Positions 1 through 8,295 of a stretch of DNA of 64,000 nt are shown piece by piece (the stretch's first letter is position 1; the number at the start of each line of letters is the position of its first letter). The position numbers were made by a program, and so were the translations under genes. The notes under the pieces are model-generated. The model saw only the letters and a list, made by a program, of their open reading frames with translations, made no database searches and was not told the origin of the DNA. The stretch comes from MPNP01 sp965221445. GTDB lineage: Bacteria > Pseudomonadota > Alphaproteobacteria > Rhodobacterales > Rhodobacteraceae. The stretch covers positions 1,736,001 through 1,800,000 of the forward strand of contig CBDCSF010000013.1 in NCBI GenBank assembly GCA_965221445.1, in the 5' to 3' direction.

Positions 1-892
1 TGGTAATTATCCTAATTCCATAGAGATCAAAAATTGAGGAAAACTTTTTAAGCCCTGTTCTCTGTTTTTTCCAAACCGAAAAAGGACGTTTTTCCCTACT
101 CTCAATCCTTACTCCAGTCAGCCCTTTCTGGAGGAGCATCCGCTCTACCAGTTTGGTAACTTGGTCAATCAAAGATCCTGATCCAGGATTGTTTTGTTCA
201 GCCTTCCATCTCAGCTCTTCAATATATTCGACGATCGATTGGCGAGCCCTTGGGTACAGTATTTTAAATGCGATATCCTCAAGTTCATCTCGCCAGGCTT
301 TTAAACCCAACATCTCTGCAATGGGCGCATAAAACTCCATGGTTTCCTTGGCCTTGAACCGTTGCTTGGCAGGTGATAGAAATTCTATGGTTTGAAGGTT
401 GTGCAGGCGATCTGCCAGTTTTACCAAGATAACCCGATCATCTTTAGCCAGAGCCACAATCAGTTTTTGAACATTGGCCACCTGCTTTTGAACAGAAGGA
501 TCCAAATTCAGTTCAGTAATTTTTGATACCCCATCTACAATACCGGCCACTTCATGCCCGAACTTTTCCTGAATGCTCTTATAAACAACACCTTCTGTGT
601 CCTCAATGGAATCGTGAAGCAAGGCAGCAATGATGATGTCGGAGTGAAGTTGTTTGTCGGCGAGTATATTAGCTACTGCAATAAGGTGAACAAAGTATGG
701 TTCACTTGATTTTCGTCTTTGATCCTTATGGCATTCTAACGCGAAATAAAAGGCCTCCTTCACCTTTTTTGTGTCTGGATAGGCCTCATAGGAGGATATT
801 TTACTTAATAAATCCTCTAGATCAGCATCCCAATCATAGTTTTGGGAGTAAACTCCATCTGAAATTTTACTTTTCTCCGTCCTGGTTACCAA
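1..892 (-). CDS. rsh: Bifunctional (p)ppGpp synthetase/hydrolase, RSH family (3' part beyond window)
   Basis: This is the N-terminal half of a RelA/SpoT homologue, running off the left edge. Such enzymes make and hydrolyse (p)ppGpp in the stringent response. The reading frame, translated from the minus strand, shows the HD hydrolase domain with LLHDSIEDT and VKLADRLHNLQT, then the YAPIAEMLG...ELEDIAFKILYP segment typical of RSH proteins. The start of the synthetase domain (KRPFSVWKK, then FDLYGIRII) is at the edge. There is no good ATG in this frame near rpoZ. A TTG at 892, inside the 3' end of rpoZ, is the best start I can see, giving a 26-bp overlap. rpoZ-RSH adjacency is usual in Alphaproteobacteria and supports the call. 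Whether the synthetase, TGS and ACT domains are intact cannot be seen. Confidence 0.9.
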   Translation of the reverse strand, partial: MVTRTEKSKISDGVYSQNYDWDADLEDLLSKISSYEAYPDTKKVKEAFYFALECHKDQRRKSSEPYFVHLIAVANILADKQLHSDIIIAALLHDSIEDTEGVVYKSIQEKFGHEVAGIVDGVSKITELNLDPSVQKQVANVQKLIVALAKDDRVILVKLADRLHNLQTIEFLSPAKQRFKAKETMEFYAPIAEMLGLKAWRDELEDIAFKILYPRARQSIVEYIEELRWKAEQNNPGSGSLIDQVTKLVERMLLQKGLTGVRIESREKRPFSVWKKQRTGLKKFSSIFDLYGIRIIT

Positions 893-1241
893 GACTGCCC
901 AAATCATCTTCAAAAGGGGTAAAAGAAAAATCTCTTGTTCCCTTTATTCCACCATAATCGGATGAATCCAATCCCAATTGGAAGTTGAACTCTTCTTCAT
1001 CAATAGATGGTGTTTCGGCGTGTTTTTGATGCTTGAATACAGCTCTTTGGTGAAGAGAATCTACTGGTTGTGTCCCCTCAGCAATCTCTCGCAGGGCAAC
1101 AACAGTGTGCTTGTCATTGTCTAAATCAACGGTTGGATAGTCTCCATTCGACAATTCTTTTGCCCTTTGAGCTGCCAACATAACCAACTTGAACCTGTTT
1201 GGTTCTCTTTCGATACAATCCTCAGTGGTAACACGAGCCAT
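867..1241 (-). CDS. rpoZ: DNA-directed RNA polymerase subunit omega
   Basis: Omega is the small RNA polymerase subunit that helps fold and hold beta'. The start MARVTTEDC is the canonical omega N-terminus, so I chose ATG at 1241 over an in-frame ATG 27 bp upstream. The core signature (RFKLVMLAAQRAKEL near residues 17-31, then a VALREIAEG segment near 45-53) is present. The protein is 124 residues, longer than E. coli omega, with a low-complexity acidic tail after about residue 70; such tails occur in alphaproteobacterial omegas. The gene overlaps the start of the downstream RSH gene, which fits co-expression with stringent-response control. Confidence 0.95.
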   Translation of the reverse strand: MARVTTEDCIEREPNRFKLVMLAAQRAKELSNGDYPTVDLDNDKHTVVALREIAEGTQPVDSLHQRAVFKHQKHAETPSIDEEEFNFQLGLDSSDYGGIKGTRDFSFTPFEDDLGSLGNQDGEK

Positions 1242-1319
1242 TTGGACACTCCAATAATACCATTTCAATTACACAAACAGATATAAATTTTAACCCTTGA
1301 GATTTCAACCAGCCGAGGG

Positions 1320-1658
1320 TTAAACGGTAAATTCTTTTTGTATCAGACCAGCCGTGTGGTTCAGTTTTCGTGAGTGGAAACATAATTGTTTCCCGGTATC
1401 AATTTCATGGGTCATAAGGGTCGGTAATCCGAACGCCCCTCGCCGTGCAGTAGCCCCAATCCCGGAGGCCAGTATGTTGCAAGCCGCATTAAGGTCCGCA
1501 TGATCCACATGGCCACAAACCATGCACTTGGACTCACGGCCACGACGATTACCCTTTGCCCGATGCCCGCAACAATAACACTCCTGACTAGTATAGGCCG
1601 GATTAACATAAACAACCTCAACTTGCCAGAAAACTACTTTTGATTTTCGATTTAAAGC
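1320..1658 (-). pseudogene. tnpB: TnpB (IS200/IS605 family) C-terminal relic
   Basis: This is the last ~110 codons of a TnpB-type RNA-guided nuclease, with no start or body upstream. The frame reads VNPAYTSQECYCCGH, then CMVCGHVDHADLNAACNIL, then TARRGAF. That is the four-cysteine zinc ribbon (two CxxC pairs), the RuvC-III Asp (ADLNAA) and the conserved tail of IS605-family TnpB. A second overlapping minus-strand frame here is only a shadow. Upstream of about 1658 the frame no longer resembles TnpB, so the gene is 5'-truncated. No TnpA (Y1 transposase) is visible. It sits between rpoZ and ispH and is presumably a dead insertion. Confidence 0.8.
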
Positions 1659-1950
1659 ACAACCGTAACCGTCGAGGTAAAACAGAACTTCCGAATTTAT
1701 TTTACGTGACAGTGAATGACATGTTAACTCCTTGAAATTCGGTAACTCTTGTCGATGACTAGTCTTTCTAGGAGATCGTCAAGGCTCAAATCAAACAATT
1801 TTTCTTGTCTCGACATGTTTAACATTGAGCATTTCTGTTTTGGCCGGGACTGGGAGGGTTGATTTAGGAAATATGGCCTTTAATTTTTCACCAAATCTAC
1901 TAACTTAATAAACATGCTTTAGTCCTAAATTCAAGGATAAAATAGTTATT
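1659..1950. other. Intergenic region upstream of ispH
   Basis: This stretch lies between the TnpB relic and ispH. I see no credible ORF, tRNA or strong terminator. It probably contains the ispH promoter and perhaps decayed 5' TnpB sequence, but I cannot recognise either with confidence. Confidence 0.5.
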
Positions 1951-2919
1951 ATGGATACATCCAAAGAAAAGCAGGAGCTTGATCTTTATTTAATTTCCCC
2001 AAGAGGATTTTGTGCTGGGGTTGAAAGAGCGATCGAAATTGTAGAACAATCGCTGGCCAAGTGGGGCCCCCCAATTTATGTAAGGCATGAGATTGTTCAT
2101 AATAAATTTGTTGTGGATAGCCTTCGGGAAAAAGGAGTTGTTTTTGTCAACTCACTGGATGAATGTCCAGATGATCGCCCTGTCATCCTTTCGGCCCATG
2201 GAGTAGCTAAATCCGTGATTACGAAGGCTAACAGCCGAAGCATGAATTTTTTTGATGCGATTTGCCCCCTGGTTTCAAAAGTGCATGTGGAAGTTCAGAA
2301 AAACCACCGGGATGGGCTACAAAATGTTATGATCGGACATTCTGGGCATCCAGAAACTTTGGGGACTTTAGGTCAGTTATCATCTGGTGAAATCCTCTTG
2401 GTTGAAACTGTAGAGGATGTTGAAAAGATCGTACCCATTGACCCTGGTAAAGTGGCCTACGTAACTCAAACAACGCTATCAATTGATGACATAGCCCCCA
2501 TAATAACTGCCCTGAAAAAAAGATTTCCAAATATTAAGGGACCACACAAATCCGACATTTGTTATGCAACAACCAACCGACAAGAGGCTGTTAAAAAGGC
2601 CGCCCCATTTATTGAGTGTCTTTTTGTCATCGGCAGTACAAATTCTTCAAACACCAAACGTCTTGTAGAAGTAGGAATCAAATCTGGTTGTGCGTTTTCG
2701 ATATTGGTTTCGGGTCCCGAACAGCTGGATTTAAACTTTATTAAACGGTTTAGAACTATAGGTCTAACTTCGGGAGCAAGTGCGCCTGAAATTCTGGTCG
2801 AAAGATGTCAGGACTATCTGCGCAAGCATTTCAATCTGAATTTTGTAACCCTTGAAACAATCAAGGAGAATGTTTCCTTTAATTTGCCCAGGGAATTAAG
2901 AGCTGAGGTAGGTCAGTAA
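1951..2919 (+). CDS. ispH: 4-hydroxy-3-methylbut-2-enyl diphosphate reductase
   Basis: IspH (LytB) catalyses the last step of the MEP isoprenoid pathway, reducing HMBPP to IPP and DMAPP with a [4Fe-4S] cluster. The three cluster cysteines are present: C21 in RGFCAGV, C105 in DAICPLV and C204 in SDICYATTNRQ. So are the substrate-binding histidines in HEIVHN (H50), SAHG (H83) and GHSGHPE (H130/H133), and E135. At 322 residues it has full family length. It is followed 24 bp later by the RNase H gene, so the two are probably co-transcribed. Many alphaproteobacteria keep ispH, thrB and rnhA together; here thrB is absent from the pair. Confidence 0.97.
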   Translation: MDTSKEKQELDLYLISPRGFCAGVERAIEIVEQSLAKWGPPIYVRHEIVHNKFVVDSLREKGVVFVNSLDECPDDRPVILSAHGVAKSVITKANSRSMNFFDAICPLVSKVHVEVQKNHRDGLQNVMIGHSGHPETLGTLGQLSSGEILLVETVEDVEKIVPIDPGKVAYVTQTTLSIDDIAPIITALKKRFPNIKGPHKSDICYATTNRQEAVKKAAPFIECLFVIGSTNSSNTKRLVEVGIKSGCAFSILVSGPEQLDLNFIKRFRTIGLTSGASAPEILVERCQDYLRKHFNLNFVTLETIKENVSFNLPRELRAEVGQ

Positions 2920-2943
2920 AAAACGATCCATACACAAAAAAAC

Positions 2944-3837
2944 ATGATACACGCTCAGATTGCAGTTAAATTCCATTCTGGTAGGGGTATTGGTTTTTGG
3001 TCCGCACAAATAAATAATCACTTAGAAGATTCCTCACAAGAAATTAGGAAACTGACTGGATCTTTTGGAACATCTTCCACACGAGAGATTGAATTATTCT
3101 CTGCCATTTCAGTCTTGTCATTGTTGCCGGAAGGAAGCGAATTAACCGAAGTGACAATAAATAGCCCCTATGTTTTGGATGGTTTAGAAACTGGTAAGAA
3201 TCATGGGAAAACAGGTTGTCCACATGTTGAAAAAGAAAACCAAGGACGTATCAGGGAACTCTGGAATACCCTATTTTATTTGGTTGCAAGACGTAACATT
3301 GCCTGGAAACTTCTAAATTCTAGGGAAACAGAAACTAAAAAGGAGATGCTCAAGGCCTCAATGGAAGCAGTTACTATCCCGCAATCAAACAATACCAAAT
3401 TTATAGCTTACACTGATGGTTCTTGCCTGGGTAATCCCGGCAAAGGTGGCTGGGGTGCCGTCGTGGAGGCCTGGGTTGATGGGCAAAAAAAGAAGACTTA
3501 TGATTTCTCTGGTTTCGAAGTCAAAACCACGAATAATCGTATGGAACTAACGAGTGCAATCAAAGTTCTAGAAAAACTTCCAGGCAATTCAGACATTACG
3601 ATATTGACCGATAGCAAATACCTTTATGATGGGATTACAGGCTGGATCCATAACTGGAAATCGAATTATTGGACGACCTCTTCCCGAAAACCTGTATTGA
3701 ATAAGGATTTATGGATCAAATTGGATGAAGAAACCTCTAAACATCAGGTTAAGTGGAAATGGGTCAAGGGACACAGCATCTCAGAAGGAAATAATCGAGC
3801 TGACCAACTGGCAACCACAGCAGCCAGAGAAAATTAA
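2944..3837 (+). CDS. rnhA: Ribonuclease HI with an N-terminal degenerate RNase H-like domain
   Basis: The C-terminal half (about residues 150-297) is a normal RNase HI, which cuts RNA in RNA:DNA hybrids. D158 (YTDGS), E201 (RMELT), D223 (LTDSKY), H277 (KGHS) and D287 (NRADQLA) supply the catalytic set. Bacterial RNase HI is usually about 150 residues; this protein has 297. Residues 1-130 align with the catalytic half motif by motif: IAVKFHS with IAYTDGS, REIELFSA with RMELTSA, INSPYVLDG with LTDSKYLYDG, IAWKLL with VKWKWV. In the N-terminal copy, the Asp residues corresponding to D158 and D223 are replaced (F10, N73); only the Glu (E50) remains. I infer an internal duplication with a catalytically dead first domain, perhaps for substrate binding. 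Confidence 0.92.
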   Translation: MIHAQIAVKFHSGRGIGFWSAQINNHLEDSSQEIRKLTGSFGTSSTREIELFSAISVLSLLPEGSELTEVTINSPYVLDGLETGKNHGKTGCPHVEKENQGRIRELWNTLFYLVARRNIAWKLLNSRETETKKEMLKASMEAVTIPQSNNTKFIAYTDGSCLGNPGKGGWGAVVEAWVDGQKKKTYDFSGFEVKTTNNRMELTSAIKVLEKLPGNSDITILTDSKYLYDGITGWIHNWKSNYWTTSSRKPVLNKDLWIKLDEETSKHQVKWKWVKGHSISEGNNRADQLATTAAREN

Positions 3838-3981
3838 AGGGTATAACATCCATTAAATTTGACTTTTTAGGCAACGGGGAATCGCCTTACCTGCAATAGC
3901 TCCTCAACATACCAATAACTGAAAACAATTAGTTTTGATTCTATACAGTTATTTTTCTCATATTGGTCCTAATCTGATACA

Positions 3982-4881
3982 ATGAGATCCAAATTTCCAC
4001 AGAAAATAAAATTGTTTAATCAAATGAAATTCAGTACAGACAGCCAAATTGGTCAGTTCAAATGGCGATTTGGGCCTAGGGCTCTTACCCACAGTCTTCA
4101 ATTTATTTCCTCAAGGATAATTGCATTGGCTGCTCTGGGAAGTACGTTGCTTTTGACCGTGGGGGAGGGTACGTACGCCAATGAACCGTACTTGCGTTTT
4201 GGTATAGGTCTAGATCGCCCAACCAAAACTTATTTTCATGATGTTGATAGACGTCTCAGAGGCGCTCTTTACGGTTGCGCACCAGGTAGAGATGGATTTG
4301 CTGTATGTAGATCAGTGGGAGATTTCAGAAATGTCCCTGTGATTGAACTGGGGGTAGGCTACCCTAGGGGTAGGACAAGGTTGGAATTCATGGTTGAATA
4401 TCGACCTATTTTCAGTTTTAAGGGTAATGCCACATATAATTATAATGTTAGTCAGATTGCGACAGCCAGGAATATTTCTACACTATCCTCTATGGTAGTT
4501 GGCTATTATGATTTCCGGAATGACTCAAACCTAGATGAAAGCAAAGCAGTTCCCTTTGTTGGAGCAGGAATTGGCGTTACACATAACAAAATGGATGATT
4601 TCCAGATAAGGTTCCCTATTACAACCACAACTGTACCAGGATCCGTCAAAAACGAATTGGCATGGATGATAACCGCTGGAATTGGTTATAAGCTGGATGA
4701 GAGAAAAACCCTTGACCTATCGTGGCGGTATACCGACCTGGGATCACTTTATACCGGTAGGGGGAATGGTCGAGTTAATAACAATCGAACCGGAAATAAT
4801 GTGGCAAATTTAAATCAATTACCTACAGTAGCGAGACTTAGAGGACACGGTATCAGATTGTCGTTACGAATTAAAATGTAA
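3982..4881 (+). CDS. Outer-membrane beta-barrel protein (opacity/porin-like)
   Basis: A hydrophobic segment (IIALAALGSTLLLTV, about residues 46-60) followed by a small-residue stretch before NEPYLRFGIG looks like a signal peptide, although the N-terminus in front of it is long. An ATG at 4024 (MKFSTDSQ) is an alternative start. The mature part is rich in alternating aromatic/polar strands: RLEFMVEYRPIFSF, MVVGYYDF, FVGAGIGVTHN, MITAGIGYKLD, TLDLSWRYTDLG. It ends in a final strand (GIRLSLRIKM). This is the pattern of small 8-10-stranded outer-membrane barrels of the OmpA/Opa/P44 type. The mature protein has two Cys residues (YGCAPG, AVCRS) that could pair. The specific function is unknown. It stands alone, with fmt convergent downstream. 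Confidence 0.7.
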   Translation: MRSKFPQKIKLFNQMKFSTDSQIGQFKWRFGPRALTHSLQFISSRIIALAALGSTLLLTVGEGTYANEPYLRFGIGLDRPTKTYFHDVDRRLRGALYGCAPGRDGFAVCRSVGDFRNVPVIELGVGYPRGRTRLEFMVEYRPIFSFKGNATYNYNVSQIATARNISTLSSMVVGYYDFRNDSNLDESKAVPFVGAGIGVTHNKMDDFQIRFPITTTTVPGSVKNELAWMITAGIGYKLDERKTLDLSWRYTDLGSLYTGRGNGRVNNNRTGNNVANLNQLPTVARLRGHGIRLSLRIKM

Positions 4882-5039
4882 TTTCGGAAAACACCGTCCT
4901 ACAACGATCTACCAAGTTTACTAATTCATGTAAGAATGATGGTATGTGCAAGCATGAGTAGTTGGCGTAACCCATGGATCAGGAATGTTAGGGGCACTGA
5001 AAATACTAACCCCCTTTGGATCTTATTGATATCCATTTT

Positions 5040-5960
5040 TCAAGACAGTAGTTCTCCACGATCCAGCTTATACCCTCTCAGGAAATCTCGCCTTTCCATT
5101 GGACTCTTACCCTGGCGTTGAATTAATGTCGGTCTTATAGAATCCTTGCCACACGCCAAAGCCATGTCAGGGTCCAAAACCCGGCCTGGTTCACCTTCTA
5201 GTTCAGCCAATTCACATTTCAGGATTTTAATTCGAATTCCATTATGTTCAAACCATGCTCCTGGTTGGTGGGATAAGCCATGAATTTTGTTGCAGATATC
5301 CTGGGCGGAAAGATTCCAATCAATTCTTGTTTCATCCTTGTCGATTTTATGGGCATAACAAACTCCTTCCCTTCTTTGTGGGACAAGATTTTGGACATCA
5401 AGGTTATCTAAAACTTTACCAGTTAATTTAGCACCTATTCGTGCTAACTGGTCTGAGAGCTCGCTTGCTGTAATTCCTTTATCAATCCCAATTTCTTCCC
5501 GGGTATAAATCGGTCCTGAGTCCAACTTCTCTACAACCTTAATGATACATACCCCCGTTTTTTTGTCCCCTGCCATCAAGGTTCTCTGGACTGGTGCTGC
5601 TCCCCTCCACCTGGGCAAAAGTGATGGATGAATATTTAGAAACCCCCATCGGGGTATGGATAGAAGCTTCTTCGGTAAGATCAAACCGTAGGAAACCACA
5701 ACAACAATTTCTGGGTGTAAACTTTCAAATTGTCTAATGTTATCCTCAGCGTTAAAATTCAATGGTGTAATCACCCTGAGGTTATTCTCTTCTGCCATTA
5801 CCTGAATTGGCGTTGGTGTAGTTTTTTTTCCTCTTTTGGCTGTCCTCGGCGGTTGGGTATAAACTGCTACCAGGTTAAATTTCTTTTCAAGCAGCAATTC
5901 AAGTGTGGGTACTGCAAACTGGGAAGAACCCATCAGGACAATTCGGTTTATTTTTTCCAC
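5040..5960 (-). CDS. fmt: Methionyl-tRNA formyltransferase
   Basis: Fmt formylates Met-tRNAfMet with 10-formyl-THF to make initiator tRNA. The N-terminal formyltransferase domain has the NIHPSLLPRWRGAAP active-site segment (109-123, with N109 and H111) and D147 in KLDSGPI. The GSSQFAVPTLE start of the Rossmann-like fold is also normal. The C-terminal OB-like domain follows, with RIDW and the IHGLSHQPGAW region. The 306-residue length is standard. It lies downstream of def on the same strand, 55 bp away; def-fmt pairing is a common operon because the two enzymes add and remove the same formyl group. Confidence 0.96.
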   Translation of the reverse strand: MEKINRIVLMGSSQFAVPTLELLLEKKFNLVAVYTQPPRTAKRGKKTTPTPIQVMAEENNLRVITPLNFNAEDNIRQFESLHPEIVVVVSYGLILPKKLLSIPRWGFLNIHPSLLPRWRGAAPVQRTLMAGDKKTGVCIIKVVEKLDSGPIYTREEIGIDKGITASELSDQLARIGAKLTGKVLDNLDVQNLVPQRREGVCYAHKIDKDETRIDWNLSAQDICNKIHGLSHQPGAWFEHNGIRIKILKCELAELEGEPGRVLDPDMALACGKDSIRPTLIQRQGKSPMERRDFLRGYKLDRGELLS

Positions 5961-6015
5961 GGTTCAATAATTCCCAAGCTATCAGTCAGGACCCAAACCT
6001 GAAATCCGGGACAAA

Positions 6016-6525
6016 CTAACCGCTTCTTTCGGCCAGATGCTTTTTCAGGTCATGGACGATCATATTTCTCTTTAAAATGGAAACATGATCTATGAATAAT
6101 TTACCATTTAAATGATCAATTTCATGTTGGACACATCGGGCTTCAAGACCTTCGAAACTTTCCTTGATTATCTTACCCGCCAGATCTTTGTATCTAAGAG
6201 TACAACTGCTTGACCTTTCAATATCTGCATATTGTTCAGGGAATGAAAGACACCCTTCCTGGGCTATATCAATTTCTTCCGTTACCCGAATTATGATAGG
6301 GTTAATGAAAATCCTAGCGTACCCATCTTCCAATCCACAATCCATGGTAAACATTTGCCTACTGATACCTATTTGAGGTGCCGCCAATCCAATTCCCTTA
6401 GCCTCATACATGGTATCAAGCATGTCTTCTGCCAATTGTTTGGTGTCCTTTGTAATCCTATTAATGAGCTTGGCTTCCTTCCTGAGGACAGGGTTGGGGT
6501 AGTATACTATAGGTCTTACGGTCAT
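6016..6525 (-). CDS. def: Peptide deformylase
   Basis: Def removes the N-formyl group from nascent proteins and uses Fe2+ or Zn2+. All three family motifs are intact: GIGLAAPQ (44-51), EGCLS (90-94, metal ligand C92) and HEIDH (134-138, two metal His plus the catalytic Glu). The 169-residue length fits type I enzymes. The start MTVRPIVYYPNPVLR is typical. It heads the def-fmt operon on the minus strand, opposite the MalY-like gene, with a 500-bp intergenic region between. Confidence 0.96.
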   Translation of the reverse strand: MTVRPIVYYPNPVLRKEAKLINRITKDTKQLAEDMLDTMYEAKGIGLAAPQIGISRQMFTMDCGLEDGYARIFINPIIIRVTEEIDIAQEGCLSFPEQYADIERSSSCTLRYKDLAGKIIKESFEGLEARCVQHEIDHLNGKLFIDHVSILKRNMIVHDLKKHLAERSG

Positions 6526-7027
6526 GTCAGTGCTGTAATTCTGGAACCTGTATTTATTATATTCAAACTAGAAATAGGTAGCCGGTATGGGTATTTCCAT
6601 TTGCCAGTTGTAATTACAATCAAATGTCATGGGGATTCGCCATTTGACGCAGGCACTACATACCCTCTTTTCGGGTCTTTTCCAATGACCTGTTCATGTT
6701 ATCCCACACCATGTAACAACACGGTTCTCATTTCCCTACACTGACGATACCAGTGTCTCTTTCCTCCCTCATCATCTGTCAACAGGCCATTCCCTATCAA
6801 GGCAAAAACCATATCACCGCCACTCCCCATGAGAAAGTTACCAGGATTGAATTAACCAAACGGAAACAAGGTAAATTACCGAGGTTAGTGAGTTTAGGGC
6901 TAAAAGATAAAAAGTAATTTACTTGAGACCTCCATTTGTCCAATTTCTGGTGGAAAATTTTTGATTTGTTCTGTAATCGCTGCTTGCCTGAAAATAGGAA
7001 TTCTGAATTGTAATCGGGAGAAACTCC
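6526..7027. other. 500-bp intergenic region between def and the malY-like gene
   Basis: This divergent intergenic region must hold both promoters. The only structure I notice is a 12-bp palindrome, TTGTAATTACAA at 6608-6619, that could be an operator. Two minus-strand frames crossing 6797-7270 overlap the start of the aminotransferase, have no family resemblance and are treated as noise. A GGGAG ribosome-binding site at 7017-7021 precedes the TTG start at 7028. Confidence 0.4.
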
Positions 7028-8200
7028 TTGAATTTTGACGAAGTAATTGACCGCCGTAATACCCACAGTGCCAAGTGGGACTTGATCGACAAGATTTACG
7101 GTGTACCAAAAGAAGACGGAATAGCCATGTGGGTTGCAGATATGGATTTCCGTCCACCCATGGTTGCATATGATGCAATAAATAAAATGCAGGACTATGG
7201 TATTTTCGGCTATTATGGTGATGAAGATTCTTACCGTGAGGCAATCATTTGGTGGATGCAAAACCGCCACTCCTGGAAAATTGAACCAGATTGGATTTTC
7301 TCAACTCATGGTTTGGTTAACGGAACAGCCCTTTGCATAGACACCTTTTCTTCTCCAGGTGAAGGAGTCATTCTATTCACACCTGTTTATCACGCTTTTT
7401 ACAGGATTATCAAGGCATCTGGACGAGAAGTTGTTGAGTGTCCACTGAAATTGGAAAACGAGACTTATAAGTTTGATTTTGATAATTATGACAATCTACT
7501 TGAAGGAAATGAGAAAATCGCCCTACTCTGCTCCCCTCAAAATCCTGGCGGAAGAGTGTGGACAAAAGAGGAATTACGAAACGTAGGAAAGTTTTGTCGC
7601 AAGCACGGTCTGGTTTTGGTTTCTGATGAAATACATCATGATCTTGTATTCCCTGGAAACAAGCATATCACAGCCCCCAATGCCATACCTGAAGTTAAAG
7701 ATCTGTTGGTCATGCTGACAGCAACCACCAAGACGTTCAATCTTGCTGGTTCTCACACGGGAAATGTTATTATTGAGGACGAATATCTACGCGGGAAGTT
7801 TCAAAAACGAATGAATGCCCTTGGAATCTCACCAAACTCTTTTGGTCTTTTTCTGGCTGAGGCCGTTTATTCAAAGGATGGTGCTGAATGGGTAGACAAT
7901 CTAATGAACTACCTTGATGAAAATCGTAAATTGTTTGATGACGTCATATCGACCATACCTGATTTGGTTTCCATGCCCCTGGAAGCAACCTATTTGGCTT
8001 GGGTAAACTTTGAGGGGTTGAATCTATCCAATCAGGAAATCACCGACCGAATACATAAAGGGGCAAAATTGGCTACAAATCTGGGCCAAACCTTTGGCTT
8101 GGGTGGAGATAATTTTCATCGTTTCAATCTGGCTACACCCAGATCAATTCTGCTGGAGGCCATGGAGCGATTCAAAACAGCATTTGCTGATTTGGTTTGA
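7028..8200 (+). CDS. MalY/PatB-family PLP enzyme (putative C-S lyase / aminotransferase)
   Basis: This fold-type I PLP enzyme belongs to the MalY/PatB group, whose members are cystathionine beta-lyases or related C-S lyases. The PLP lysine is K235 in TATTKTFNLAG. SDEIH (199-203) holds the cofactor Asp, and SPQNPGGR (169-176) is the classic NPxGR motif. MWVADMDF (34-41) and GYYG near residue 61 are the MalY signatures. At 390 residues it has full length. The start is TTG, with GGGAG just upstream. MalY-type enzymes in marine bacteria could release thiols or H2S from cystathionine or methylated analogues. The exact substrate cannot be told. Confidence 0.85.
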   Translation: MNFDEVIDRRNTHSAKWDLIDKIYGVPKEDGIAMWVADMDFRPPMVAYDAINKMQDYGIFGYYGDEDSYREAIIWWMQNRHSWKIEPDWIFSTHGLVNGTALCIDTFSSPGEGVILFTPVYHAFYRIIKASGREVVECPLKLENETYKFDFDNYDNLLEGNEKIALLCSPQNPGGRVWTKEELRNVGKFCRKHGLVLVSDEIHHDLVFPGNKHITAPNAIPEVKDLLVMLTATTKTFNLAGSHTGNVIIEDEYLRGKFQKRMNALGISPNSFGLFLAEAVYSKDGAEWVDNLMNYLDENRKLFDDVISTIPDLVSMPLEATYLAWVNFEGLNLSNQEITDRIHKGAKLATNLGQTFGLGGDNFHRFNLATPRSILLEAMERFKTAFADLV

Positions 8201-8295
8201 TGAAAACTACAAATTGGTACTTTGATTGTATACTGGACATAATAAACTAAATTTTTGCCATAAATTATTCATTAGGGTCAACCTGAAGTACAAGC

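Noticed and set aside
1412..1621. A second minus-strand frame over the TnpB relic
   Set aside because: It is a shadow of the zinc-ribbon frame, with no recognisable motifs.
6797..7270. A minus-strand coding region antisense to the malY-like gene
   Set aside because: It overlaps a well-supported enzyme and shows no family resemblance.
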